Positions 44,076 to 52,647 of a stretch of DNA of 64,000 bases are shown piece by piece. Both the position numbers and the translations under genes were made by a program. Every line of letters starts with the position of its first letter. The first letter of the stretch is position 1. This stretch comes from Pseudomonas sp. TH43 (GTDB lineage Bacteria > Pseudomonadota > Gammaproteobacteria > Pseudomonadales > Pseudomonadaceae): assembly GCF_016650635.1 (NCBI RefSeq), contig NZ_JAEKFI010000001.1:1178001-1242000 (forward strand). Direction: 5' to 3'. Under the pieces are notes generated by a model that saw only the letters and a program-made list of their open reading frames with translations, was not told the origin of the DNA and ran no database searches.

Positions 44076-44196
44076 ACACGCTTTACGTCCGTCAATGGAC
44101 TCAATCCTCCTGATACATCCACCCTCGATGGCAGGCTGGCCACGCCCCTGTGGCCTCTGACCACGAATTCATCCGGCACAAAACCAGGTCGAGCCT

Positions 44197-44985
44197 TTAC
44201 TTCGCCGGGGTGATGCTCTGCACCTGCGGCGCGCCGTTGACCCGTACTTGCAACGCCGAATCACCCGACAAGGCGCCCGGTGCTGGCCAGCGCATCACTG
44301 CGCCCGGCAGCACATAACCGAGCAGTCCTTCTGCCAATGGTTTGCTCTGCGCACCTTGCTTGATTGCCACGTCGGTCAGCCGCGCATGCACCGCGCCTTG
44401 ATTACGCACTTCAACAAAAGGCTTCCCGTCCACGGCAACCGTGCGCCAGCTCAATTGCGGCAAACCGATACTTTTCGGATCACGTGGGCGGGTGCTGTCC
44501 TCTTTGCTCCACAGCCCGGCACCGTAAGCAAACAGCGGCACTGAATAACGCATCTGGAAGCGAATGGCCGCAGCCGTTTTGCCACCGTCGGCAGCAGGCG
44601 GTTGAGCCGCCGGGATTTCATCGATGATGATCCGGTAAGCCAGTTCCTGCCCCGGCGGTACTTCTTTGGTTCGGGTCAGACGCACCAGTTGCCGCTGGCC
44701 CGGCTCGATCTTCGCCACCGGTGGACTGCCGATCACGTCGCGCTGGTTCTGGTATTGCTCTTCAAAACCGTTCTGACTCCAACCAAACACGCGGATCTGC
44801 AGGTTGGCGGTTTCATTGCCGCGGTTCTCCAGCCACAGTGCGCTGGCCTGCTGATCGGCCTCCAGCACCGGATCGATCGGCCAGATCAGCACCGAACTGG
44901 CGGCGCAGGCGTGGCCTGCCCCCAGCATGACCAGCGCCAGCATCGCGCACTGAATGAACGGATGCCGTGACGTAACTGCCCCCAT
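44197..44985 (-). CDS. Periplasmic pilus chaperone (Csu type)
   Basis: A 262-residue FimC/PapD-like chaperone that keeps subunits soluble by donor-strand complementation. Signal peptide ending GAGHACAASS, G1-strand and PapD motifs SVLIWPIDPVLEADQQASALWLENRGNETANLQIRVFGWSQNGFEEQYQNQRDVIGSPPVAKIEPGQRQLVRLTR (residues 28-105), and SVPLFAYGAGL near 160. ATG 44985 begins the signal peptide; in-frame codons upstream to 45264 lie within the preceding subunit gene. Confidence 0.92.
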   Translation of the reverse strand: MGAVTSRHPFIQCAMLALVMLGAGHACAASSVLIWPIDPVLEADQQASALWLENRGNETANLQIRVFGWSQNGFEEQYQNQRDVIGSPPVAKIEPGQRQLVRLTRTKEVPPGQELAYRIIIDEIPAAQPPAADGGKTAAAIRFQMRYSVPLFAYGAGLWSKEDSTRPRDPKSIGLPQLSWRTVAVDGKPFVEVRNQGAVHARLTDVAIKQGAQSKPLAEGLLGYVLPGAVMRWPAPGALSGDSALQVRVNGAPQVQSITPAK

Positions 44986-45019
44986 AAAACTGCTCCTTGT
45001 CGGCAAATCGAACTTCGCC

Positions 45020-45520
45020 TCACCACGACAATTGCACCTGCAACACATCGCTGTACGTCCCCCCAGGCTGATTGCCCGGTAATTGCACCTGACCGTAAAT
45101 CGGCAGGCTGATATTGTTCGCATCGCTATAGGCGACCGCCACGCTCTGGCCAATGCCCAGGCTCTGGCTGTACGCCGCATCGCGAAACAGCGAATACGCC
45201 ACGCGCGCGCTGCCGCTGTTGACCTGCATGTGCCGCCCGCTGCTGTTGTACTGGCCGCCATCAACGGTCATGTTCAGCGTTACGCCCGGCGTGCATTGCA
45301 GCTGCACGCCACCGGTCAACGCCACTTTCACCGTGTTGGTCGCCAGCGCCGAATTCGAACCGAAATTCAGTCCGCCATAGTTCGACACCCCGCCCACCAC
45401 CAGACAACCCGCCGTCACCGTGGCACTGACCTGAAAGCTCTGGCTGGTCGCCGCCGTCAACGGTAACGGCGCACTGCCCGCCCAGAGCAGAAGCAGCGCG
45501 GCGCAGCCATGGCGAGGCAT
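45020..45520 (-). CDS. Spore coat U-domain pilus subunit 4
   Basis: A 166-residue secreted subunit. Signal peptide CAALLLLWAGSAPLPLTAAT, then one spore-coat-U domain: VSATVTAGCLVVGGVSNYGGLNFG at the start, TPGVTLNMTVDGGQYNSSGRHMQVNSGSARVAYSLFRDAAYSQSLG in the middle and PGGTYSDVLQVQLSW at the end. The conserved cysteine pair is present. It is the fourth small subunit before the chaperone and starts four bases after the previous gene ends. Confidence 0.88.
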   Translation of the reverse strand: MPRHGCAALLLLWAGSAPLPLTAATSQSFQVSATVTAGCLVVGGVSNYGGLNFGSNSALATNTVKVALTGGVQLQCTPGVTLNMTVDGGQYNSSGRHMQVNSGSARVAYSLFRDAAYSQSLGIGQSVAVAYSDANNISLPIYGQVQLPGNQPGGTYSDVLQVQLSW

Positions 45521-45524
45521 GGCA

Positions 45525-46058
45525 TCAGAACGTCAGCTGAACGGCGATGGTGTCGGTGTAAGTCCCCGCAGGCAGACCGGCCTTGCCCTTCGCCTGGCCG
45601 TAGATGTTCACCGTCTGCGCGGTACCGGTGCTGGCCGCCAGGTTGATCGTGCCATTGACCGGCAGCAGCGTCGAAAACCCGGAGTCCGTGTACAAATCGT
45701 AGGGCACGTAGTTGGCGACCCCGTCGTACAGCGCACGGGCGCCACCGGTCGATTTACCGTCATTGGCTCCGGCCCCTACCGTGATCGTCGGGGTCGTGCC
45801 ATTGGAGCAGAGAATCGACAGCGCCCCGCCGCCACCTCCCAGCACCTGCCCGGAAGCCGTGGTGAACAGGCTATTGGTGGTGCCGAAGTTCAGAGCACCG
45901 AAGTTCAGACCAGTGGTACCGCCGGCGCCGTTGACCTGACAGCTGCTGATCAGGATCAGGCTGGAGGTGATCTGGCCGGTGACCGTGGTGGCGGCGTTGG
46001 CACTGGAAGCCAGCGCCAGACCGAGCAACGACAAACCTATCCTTGATGCAATACGCAT
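45525..46058 (-). CDS. Spore coat U-domain pilus subunit 3
   Basis: A 177-residue subunit. Signal peptide SRIGLSLLGLALASSANAAT, then a spore-coat-U domain from VTGQITSSLILISSCQVNGAGGTTGLNFGALNFG to LPAGTYTDTIAVQLTF, the standard C-terminal strand. GGAC stands a few bases before ATG 46058. The middle YVPYDLYTDSGFSTLLPVNG pattern matches major-subunit CsuA/B-like proteins. Confidence 0.88.
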   Translation of the reverse strand: MRIASRIGLSLLGLALASSANAATTVTGQITSSLILISSCQVNGAGGTTGLNFGALNFGTTNSLFTTASGQVLGGGGGALSILCSNGTTPTITVGAGANDGKSTGGARALYDGVANYVPYDLYTDSGFSTLLPVNGTINLAASTGTAQTVNIYGQAKGKAGLPAGTYTDTIAVQLTF

Positions 46059-46077
46059 GTGTCCGTCCTCTACGGGT

Positions 46078-46611
46078 TTACCAGTCGAGCGTCACCGTCA
46101 GGGTGTCGGTGTAGACCCCTGCCGGAACCGCGCGGGTATTCGCCACCACCGAGCCAAATACCGGAATGGGTATCTGCGCACCGCTGGTAACAGCGAAATT
46201 GTGTGTCTGACCAATGCTGTAGCTCTGACTGCCGGAGGCATCCAGAAACAGTTGATAGGGGATGGTCTGGCGGCCATTGCTCAAGCGCCGCGTGGTGCCG
46301 TCGCCGTGGGCGCCGCCGTTGATGGTGACGGTGAAACCGGTCACCGAAGGATTGCAGGCGACATTGAGTTTGCCGCTGCTGTCAGCGTCGAGGCTGGCCT
46401 TGATCGGTGCGGTCCAGGTGGGGCCCTGCTCGCCGAAATCGAGAGAACCGAAATCGCTCACCGGGCTACCGGGGCTGGTGCCATTGGTCACTTCGCAGCC
46501 GGCGATCAGGATAAGTCGTGCATGGATTTGCCCACTGACTGCCGCCTGTGCATCTTCGGCGAGCATCAGTAGCGTACCTGCGGCGATGACCATCCAGTAC
46601 TTGCCTGTCAT
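46078..46611 (-). CDS. Spore coat U-domain pilus subunit 2
   Basis: A 177-residue subunit. Signal peptide YWMVIAAGTLLMLAEDAQAAV, then GQIHARLILIAGCEVTNGTSPG...DFGSLDFG and an ending VPAGVYTDTLTVTLDW. ATG 46611 begins the signal peptide; an in-frame upstream start at 46677 adds charged residues and is rejected. 19 bp from the next gene. Confidence 0.88.
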   Translation of the reverse strand: MTGKYWMVIAAGTLLMLAEDAQAAVSGQIHARLILIAGCEVTNGTSPGSPVSDFGSLDFGEQGPTWTAPIKASLDADSSGKLNVACNPSVTGFTVTINGGAHGDGTTRRLSNGRQTIPYQLFLDASGSQSYSIGQTHNFAVTSGAQIPIPVFGSVVANTRAVPAGVYTDTLTVTLDW

Positions 46612-46713
46612 TGCGCCTGTCCCTACTCCTTCAGGTTCATCCGACCATTGCGTTCTTTGAACGCCCCTTCCGTGCACAACCCAATCCTGCGGGTTGCTGA
46701 CTAAAACCTGCGG

Positions 46714-47235
46714 TCACCACGTGACCGTCACCTTGATCAGATCGGAATAACGGCTGACCCGCGGCACTTCAGCCAGTTGTTCGATCCGCGCATACAGCGG
46801 CAACTCCACCGTGCCGCTGTCCGGCACCCGTCCACTGATCGGTGCATCCACCACCAGTGGCACCCGCCGTGCGGCGTCCTGAAATAGACGATAGGGAATC
46901 GGCTTGCTGCCAGCCGCTCCGGCCATATAGCGCACCTCTCCCACACCGCCATGCAAACCGCCATCGACCCGCATCTGATAAGGCGTGTCCGGATTGCACT
47001 CCAGGCGCGGCAAGCGTTGATGGGTCAACGCCGCTCCCAATGGCCCCGCCGGGTCGTCGAGCCGCGCCGTGCTGCCGAAATCAAGCACGCCGAGCTGCTC
47101 GATACCGGCCCCGCGCTGCTGGCCGATCAACTGGCAGCCGCGCAGCACGTCAACGCGCACTTCGACCTGCAGATCCGCCGCATCAACTGGCGCTATCAGC
47201 ACGACCAGCAGACCCATGACCCCACGTACATTCAC
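46714..47235 (-). CDS. Spore coat U-domain pilus subunit 1
   Basis: First gene of the seven-gene pilus operon. The 173-residue product has a short signal (GVMGLLVVLIAPVDAAD), a spore-coat-U domain that begins LQVEVRVDVLRGCQLIGQQRGAGIEQLGVLDFG and ends VSRYSDLIKVTVTW, and the KPIPYRLFQDAARRVPLV middle. Divergent from the ATPase gene at 47521 with a 285-bp intergenic region holding no recognised gene, which must contain the pilus promoter. Confidence 0.85.
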   Translation of the reverse strand: MNVRGVMGLLVVLIAPVDAADLQVEVRVDVLRGCQLIGQQRGAGIEQLGVLDFGSTARLDDPAGPLGAALTHQRLPRLECNPDTPYQMRVDGGLHGGVGEVRYMAGAAGSKPIPYRLFQDAARRVPLVVDAPISGRVPDSGTVELPLYARIEQLAEVPRVSRYSDLIKVTVTW

Positions 47236-47520
47236 TGCCTCACTCCTTGTGAGGGACCGTCCGGATGTCGTTACTGTGTTTCAGGTTAGCAACGGTCGAC
47301 GAATCCGCCAGTCGTATTGGATCCATCTATCGCCGGGATATGTTTCGAAAGGTTGGCAACCCAGCAAACGATGTCGCGCAAAATAGCCAGACGTCTTACG
47401 CAATCCTGTTCAGTGATCGCCCAGTCTCGCCTGGCGGTGCTGGAAGGACGATTCCACGTCTGGTTACACTGTGCCGCCGCGCTCGGTAAGCCGGCTTGAC
47501 CCACTCGGAGTAATCGGACA

Positions 47521-48651
47521 GTGCCCGTTCGACTGCCAAAACGTTCGCGACTGACCCAGCGCTGGCCGGCGTTGCGCCGCTTGTTCGGCAAACATTTGCC
47601 CGCCAATGTGGGCCATGACGCCAGCGCCCAGTCGATCCGCGATTATTTCCGCAACAAGGCTCACAGCCAGGGTTACACGCTCAGTCACAGCCAGCAGCGG
47701 GTCATCGACTGTATGGCGCAGCAAGCCAGCCTGCTGTTCGCGGCCACCGCACAAAGACCGCCAAGCCTTTACTTGTACGGCGCGGTCGGGCGCGGCAAGA
47801 GCTGGCTGCTCGATGGATTCTTTCAAGCGCTGCCGATCACGCAGAAGCGCCGCCTGCATTTCCATCAGTTCTTCGCACAATTGCATCAGGGCATGTTCAG
47901 CCATCGCGAGCAGGACGACGCCCTTGCCACCACGCTCGATGAGTTGCTGCAAGACTGTCGCGTGCTGTGCTTCGACGAATTTCATGTGCATGACATCGGC
48001 GATGCGATGCTCATTACCCGACTGTTCAAGGCGCTGTTCAAACGCGGCATTCTGTTGCTGGTGACGTCTAATTACGCCCCTGAAGGGCTGTTGCCCAACC
48101 CGCTCTATCACGCGCGTTTCAAGCCGGTGATCGACTTGATCAATGCGCGCATGCAGATCATGGAAGTGGGCGGCGAGCACGATTACCGGAGTCAGGCGCG
48201 CAACCGGGTGCATCAAGTCTTTACCCATGGCCATTACGTGTGGCCGGGCACAGCGGCGCAACGCGCGACCCTGAACCTGCCGCCGCGGGATGCAGCGCCA
48301 CGCTCGATAATGGTCGGCACACGGCATTTTCAAGCGCGGTTTTGCGAGGGCCGGCGTATCGGTTTCCGCTTCGATGATCTGTGCGAGCAACCGACAGCGG
48401 TGATGGATTATCTGGAATTGTGTCAGCGTTTCGATCACTGGATCATCGACGACTTGCCCGAACTGGCTGATTGCTCGATCGCCGCGCAACAACGCTTCAT
48501 CAATCTGATCGACGTGCTCTACGATCAGGACAAACACCTGACGCTGCTTGGTCGGTTGTCGCTGTGCGAAAGCCTCGGCGGCGATGCCATCGACATGGGC
48601 CGCACGCGCAGCCGGTTGGGGCAGTTGCAGGTTGTCCCCCCAATAGCCTGA
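47521..48651 (+). CDS. AFG1/ZapE-type P-loop ATPase
   Basis: A 376-residue ATPase of the AFG1-like family (ZapE of Enterobacteria, Afg1/LACE1 of mitochondria). Walker A YLYGAVGRGKSWLLDGFF near residue 83, FHQFFAQLHQ, Walker B LCFDEFHVHDIGDAMLI near 152 and the sensor-like LLVTSNYAPEGLLPNPLYHARFKPVIDLI near 180 are all there. The start is a GTG at 47521; no in-frame ATG occurs until well inside the domain. Pseudomonads usually carry the housekeeping zapE elsewhere, so this divergent copy next to a pilus operon is probably a paralog. Confidence 0.85.
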   Translation: MPVRLPKRSRLTQRWPALRRLFGKHLPANVGHDASAQSIRDYFRNKAHSQGYTLSHSQQRVIDCMAQQASLLFAATAQRPPSLYLYGAVGRGKSWLLDGFFQALPITQKRRLHFHQFFAQLHQGMFSHREQDDALATTLDELLQDCRVLCFDEFHVHDIGDAMLITRLFKALFKRGILLLVTSNYAPEGLLPNPLYHARFKPVIDLINARMQIMEVGGEHDYRSQARNRVHQVFTHGHYVWPGTAAQRATLNLPPRDAAPRSIMVGTRHFQARFCEGRRIGFRFDDLCEQPTAVMDYLELCQRFDHWIIDDLPELADCSIAAQQRFINLIDVLYDQDKHLTLLGRLSLCESLGGDAIDMGRTRSRLGQLQVVPPIA

Positions 48652-48687
48652 CGCCAGCATCTGGGGGCGCTGTCGAGTGCAACGAGG

Positions 48688-48732
48688 CTGCGATTTTTTG
48701 ATCCTCGGGGCCGCCAAATCAAAAGATCGCAG
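48688..48732. terminator. Bidirectional-looking terminator hairpin
   Basis: CTGCGATTTTTTGAT (48688-) and ATCAAAAGATCGCAG (to 48732) form a long imperfect stem with T-rich and A-rich arms, placed between the ATPase and kinase genes. Confidence 0.7.
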
Positions 48733-48827
48733 ACTGCGGCAGCGCCTACACCTGCATCGGCATCTGCCGTTATCATGTTGGCCATTTCGGCGCCTTGCGC
48801 TTGTCCTTTTCAAAAGTGAACACCTAC

Positions 48828-50141
48828 ATGCACACCCTTGCTCAATTACGTGCCGGCGAGTTGTCGGGCATCACGCGCCTGGATCTGTCTTGCGGGCTGA
48901 CCGAGTTTCCGCGCGAGATTTTCGAGCTGGCCGAGACCCTCGAAATCCTCAACCTCAGCGGCAATGAACTCAGCAGTCTGCCGGATGATCTGCATCGCCT
49001 GAGCCGCCTGCGCGTGCTTTTTTGCTCGGATAATCCCTTCACTGAACTGCCCGCGTGCCTCGGTCAATGCCCGTCGCTGACGATGATCGGCTTCAAAGCC
49101 AACCGCATCGTCAAGGTACCCGGCGAGGCGCTGCCACCGCTGCTGCGCTGGCTGATCCTGACCGACAACTGCATCGAAACCCTGCCGGCTGAACTGGGCG
49201 AACGCCCCTATCTGCAGAAGCTCATGCTGTCGGGCAATCGTCTGCAAGCGCTGCCGCCCTCGCTGAGCCAGTGCCATCGACTGGAGCTGCTGCGCATTTC
49301 GGTCAACCAGTTCAGCGAACTGCCGCAGTGGCTGCTGAGCTTGCCGAGCCTGACGTGGTTGGCCTACGCCGGTAATCCGCTGGAAACCGAAGCCGACGCC
49401 GCCGCCCTTGAAGCCACGCCGCTGATCGATTGGTCGGCGTTGCGTCTGGAGCAGAAACTCGGCGAAGGCGCCTCCGGGGTGATCTCCCGGGCGAGCTGGC
49501 AGCAAGCCGATGGCTCGCAGAAAGCGGTCGCGGTGAAGTTATACAAAGGTGAAATGACCAGCGACGGCTCGCCGTTGCACGAAATGAACGCGTGCATCAC
49601 CGCCGGGCTGCACCCGAACCTGATCCGCATTGAAGGGCGTATCAACGGCCACCCCGACGGCCAACAGGGGCTGGTGATGCAGCTGATTGATCCGAGCTTT
49701 CGCAATCTCGCCGGATTGCCGAGCCTGGCGTCGTGTTCGCGGGATGTGTACGCCGATGATCTTCGCTTCACGGCCGACGTTGCCTTGCGCATTGCCAAGG
49801 GCATTGCCTCGGCGGCCGAACATCTGCATCAACAAGGCATCACCCACGGCGATCTTTACGGGCACAACATTTTGTTGAACGACCGGGGCGATTGCCTGCT
49901 GGGAGATTTTGGCGGGGCGTCGTTCCATGCCACGACGGATAACCCGCAGACGCGGGCGCTGCAACGCATTGAAGTGCGCGCATTCGGGATCTTGTTGGGG
50001 GAATTGCTGGCGCGTATCGATTCGGGGCTGAGTGCCGAACAGCGTTTACATTGGGAGGAGCTGGAACGGCGTTGCTGCCAGGCGCAGGTGCTGGCGCGAC
50101 CGGGGTTCAGTGAAGTGTTGCGCGATCTTGGAAATCTGTGA
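48828..50141 (+). CDS. Leucine-rich-repeat protein kinase
   Basis: A 437-residue cytoplasmic protein with two domains. Residues about 1-195 hold seven leucine-rich repeats of the bacterial type (LEILNLSGNELSSLPDDL, LRWLILTDNCIETLPAEL, LQKLMLSGNRLQALPPSL). Residues about 206-435 form a protein kinase fold: LGEGASGVISRA glycine loop, VAVKLYK (Lys), THGDLYGHNILL in place of HRDLKxxN (catalytic Asp and Asn kept) and LLGDFGGASF in place of DFG (Asp kept). So it appears active but atypical. ATG 48828 begins the repeats; an in-frame upstream ATG at 48795 adds 11 residues. No partner gene is adjacent. Confidence 0.88.
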   Translation: MHTLAQLRAGELSGITRLDLSCGLTEFPREIFELAETLEILNLSGNELSSLPDDLHRLSRLRVLFCSDNPFTELPACLGQCPSLTMIGFKANRIVKVPGEALPPLLRWLILTDNCIETLPAELGERPYLQKLMLSGNRLQALPPSLSQCHRLELLRISVNQFSELPQWLLSLPSLTWLAYAGNPLETEADAAALEATPLIDWSALRLEQKLGEGASGVISRASWQQADGSQKAVAVKLYKGEMTSDGSPLHEMNACITAGLHPNLIRIEGRINGHPDGQQGLVMQLIDPSFRNLAGLPSLASCSRDVYADDLRFTADVALRIAKGIASAAEHLHQQGITHGDLYGHNILLNDRGDCLLGDFGGASFHATTDNPQTRALQRIEVRAFGILLGELLARIDSGLSAEQRLHWEELERRCCQAQVLARPGFSEVLRDLGNL

Positions 50142-50155
50142 CCGCTACGCGGTCA

Positions 50156-50246
50156 ATCGCGGGCAAGCCCGCTCCCACAGTGTCGGTGTCGTGCACAAAA
50201 ATATGTGAACTGCGCAAAAACCTGTGGGAGCGGGCTTGCCCGCGAT
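50156..50246. repeat. REPIN, ATCGCGGGCAAGCCCGCTCC variant
   Basis: Inverted pair ATCGCGGGCAAGCCCGCTCC (50156) and inverse TGTGGGAGCGGGCTTGCCCG ending 50246, between the converging kinase and YebC-family genes. Confidence 0.87.
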
Positions 50247-50269
50247 GAGGCCATCACTGGCGAAACAAA

Positions 50270-50974
50270 TCAGCCGGCCAGACCGACAAACATGTCCTGC
50301 ACGTCGTCATGGTTGTCGAGGCCTTCCAGGAACGCCTCGACTTCAGCCATTTGCTCGTCGCTCAGGCCAGTGACCGGGTTCTTCGGCTGATAGCCGAGCT
50401 TGGCCGACAACACCGTGAAACCTTGCTCCGGCAGGGCTTTCTGCACAGCGTCGAGGTCAGTCGGGTCGGTCAGGAACAAGGTCGCACCCTCTTCACCCGG
50501 TTCAAAATCCTGGGCGCCCGCTTCGATCGCGGCCATCTCCGGATCGGCGTCCGGGGTGTCCGGCGACGCTTCGATCATGCCCACATGGTTGAAATCCCAA
50601 GCCACCGAACCGGAAGCACCCAGTTGGCCTTTACGGAACGCCACGCGGATTTCCGCGACGGTGCGGTTGACGTTGTCAGTCACGCACTCGACGATCAACG
50701 GCACCTGGTGCGGGGCGAAACCTTCGTAGGTCACGCGGTGGTATTGCACTGCTTCACCCAGCAGGCCTGCGCCTTTCTTGATCGCGCGGTCCAGGGTTTC
50801 TTTCGGCATCGAGGCTTTCTTGGCCTGCTCAACCACCAGACGCAAGTGTGCATTGGTGGCGGTATCGGCACCGTTGCGCGCAGCAATGGTGATTTCTTTC
50901 ACCAGTTTGCCGAAGATTTTGCCCCTGGCGTTGGCTGCCGCTTCTTTGTGTTTAACCTTCCACTGTGCGCCCAT
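50270..50974 (-). CDS. YebC/PmpR-family transcriptional regulator paralog
   Basis: A 234-residue three-domain YebC-type protein. The N-terminus [38 protein letters not shown] replaces the usual AGHSKWANIKHRK; the remaining family pattern is clear ([71 protein letters not shown]). YebC proteins act as DNA-binding regulators (PmpR) or in translation of proline stretches. The divergent start suggests the second, YeeN-like copy rather than the RuvC-linked housekeeping one. It stands alone. Confidence 0.88.
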   Translation of the reverse strand: MGAQWKVKHKEAAANARGKIFGKLVKEITIAARNGADTATNAHLRLVVEQAKKASMPKETLDRAIKKGAGLLGEAVQYHRVTYEGFAPHQVPLIVECVTDNVNRTVAEIRVAFRKGQLGASGSVAWDFNHVGMIEASPDTPDADPEMAAIEAGAQDFEPGEEGATLFLTDPTDLDAVQKALPEQGFTVLSAKLGYQPKNPVTGLSDEQMAEVEAFLEGLDNHDDVQDMFVGLAG

Positions 50975-51189
50975 TACTCACTCTCTTGATCTGTGGCGCC
51001 GAGACATCTATTGGCCGACGCGTGGCGCCAAGTTTATACGGCCTAAAGTCGGCAATCGACCAAAAATATTGATTGGCGAATCGACATCTTCACCAGACCT
51101 TGTAGGGCGATTCTGAAAACCCCTTTTGCGGTGACTATTCAGCGCCGTGGTTTCGTACCCTCTGCCGTCCGTATTGCCTGACAGAACCT

Positions 51190-52581
51190 GTGCGAATGCT
51201 CAATGACAAGGAAAGTCCGTTCACCCTCACCCTGACCGATAGCGGGTTATGCCTGCCGGTTCTGCGCTTTCGTGGCGAGGAAGCGCTGAATCAGCCGTTC
51301 CGGTTCGAAGTGGAAGTGATGGGCCTGGCGCCTGCCGTCACGCCAGATACGCTGCTGAATCAGCCGGCGTTTCTGCGCATGGGCGAACATCACGGCGTGC
51401 ATGGCCTGATCCACAACGTCTCGTGCGAACATCGCGGCACCCACCGCGTCGGCTATCGATTGGTGCTGGTGCCCTATCTGCAAGGCCTGGCGCAGGCGCT
51501 GCGACGTCGCCTATTTGTGCAGTCGAGCGTGCCATCGATTCTCGCGCAGTTACTCGTCGAACATGGCCTGCCGGCAGGCAGTTGGCGCATCGAGATGAGC
51601 GTCGGCACCTATCCGTGTCGTGAGTTCTGTATCCAGTACGAGGAAAACGACCTGGCGCTGTTGCAACGGTTGTGCGAGGAAGAAGGCATTCACTATCACT
51701 TTGAACATGGGCCCGGCGGGCATGTGGTGGTGTTTGCCGACGACAGCCTGAGCCTGCCTCAAGCCCCCACAATGATCCCCTTCAATAGCGATGACCAAAA
51801 GCAATCGCCGGGTGTCAGCAGCCTGTTTCAACGCCATGACAGTACCCAGCTCACGGTCCTGCATCCGGTGCGCAACCGCGGGCAACAGGCCGTCAGCGAA
51901 GATGCCGCCAATCAAACCGTGGCCCAGCCAGGTGCGACGTCGGTGTCTGCGCAACAACGCCATGCGGAACAACGCAGTCGTCGCCATCTCGAACGCCAGC
52001 GCTGCCAATATCGTTCGATCCATGGCCGCAGCGACGCTACCGATTTGCGCAGTGGTCACTTGCTGCAAGTCACCGACCACCCTGTCAGCGGGTTCAACGA
52101 ACAGTGGTTGATCTCCGAACTGCGCCACAAAGGGCAACAGCCGTCGATTCTTGACCCGACGCCCATCGCGTATCGCTATCACAACGACTTCACCGCCCTG
52201 CCCTGGTCAACGGATTTTCGCCCGGCGCTTAAACAACCGCGACCGAGCATTCCCGGTTATCACCTGGCCCGCGTCCTCGGTGCCCTTGGGCAGCCGACCA
52301 CGCTTGATGAACAAGGACGAATCCATGTCAGTCTGTGGCCAGCACCAACGGCACGGTGTGAGGAAGGGATTTGGCTGCCAATCGCCTTGACCACCGCCCA
52401 TGGCCGGATTGCTGCCCACGAACTGCCCCGCGCAGGCAGCGAAGTCTGGGTGAGCTTTCTCGACAGCGACCCGGATCGACCAATTCTGTGCATGGGAGCG
52501 CTACGCGACGACCCACCGAGGGAGGCGCCGCCAGCCAGCGACAGCAGCTTGTTACTCGAGTGGCTGATCAACCGCTCCTGA
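51190..52581 (+). CDS. Short orphan VgrG-like protein
   Basis: A 463-residue type VI secretion spike-type protein. The gp27-like part (FTLTLTDSGLCLPVLRFRGEEALNQPFRFEVEVMGLA, and FCIQYEENDLALLQRLCEEEGIHYHFEHGPGGHVVVFADD near residue 150) is intact, and an OB-fold part is visible (LGQPTTLDEQGRIHVSLWPAPTARCEEGIWLPIA and AGSEVWVSFLDSDPDRPILCMGAL near 410). It ends there, without the triple-stranded needle of full VgrGs (about 650 residues or more). No other T6SS gene or effector lies nearby. The start is a GTG; ATG 51196 two codons later is equally possible. Confidence 0.85.
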   Translation: MRMLNDKESPFTLTLTDSGLCLPVLRFRGEEALNQPFRFEVEVMGLAPAVTPDTLLNQPAFLRMGEHHGVHGLIHNVSCEHRGTHRVGYRLVLVPYLQGLAQALRRRLFVQSSVPSILAQLLVEHGLPAGSWRIEMSVGTYPCREFCIQYEENDLALLQRLCEEEGIHYHFEHGPGGHVVVFADDSLSLPQAPTMIPFNSDDQKQSPGVSSLFQRHDSTQLTVLHPVRNRGQQAVSEDAANQTVAQPGATSVSAQQRHAEQRSRRHLERQRCQYRSIHGRSDATDLRSGHLLQVTDHPVSGFNEQWLISELRHKGQQPSILDPTPIAYRYHNDFTALPWSTDFRPALKQPRPSIPGYHLARVLGALGQPTTLDEQGRIHVSLWPAPTARCEEGIWLPIALTTAHGRIAAHELPRAGSEVWVSFLDSDPDRPILCMGALRDDPPREAPPASDSSLLLEWLINRS

Positions 52582-52647
52582 ATCCACGCAGGAGCAGGGT
52601 TGTGTTTATCGGCGCAACGCGGAGCATTTTTTGAGTGTTTACAGCGC

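Noticed and set aside
51190..52581. T6SS gene cluster
   Set aside because: Only a single short VgrG-like gene is present; no sheath, baseplate or ClpV genes are nearby.
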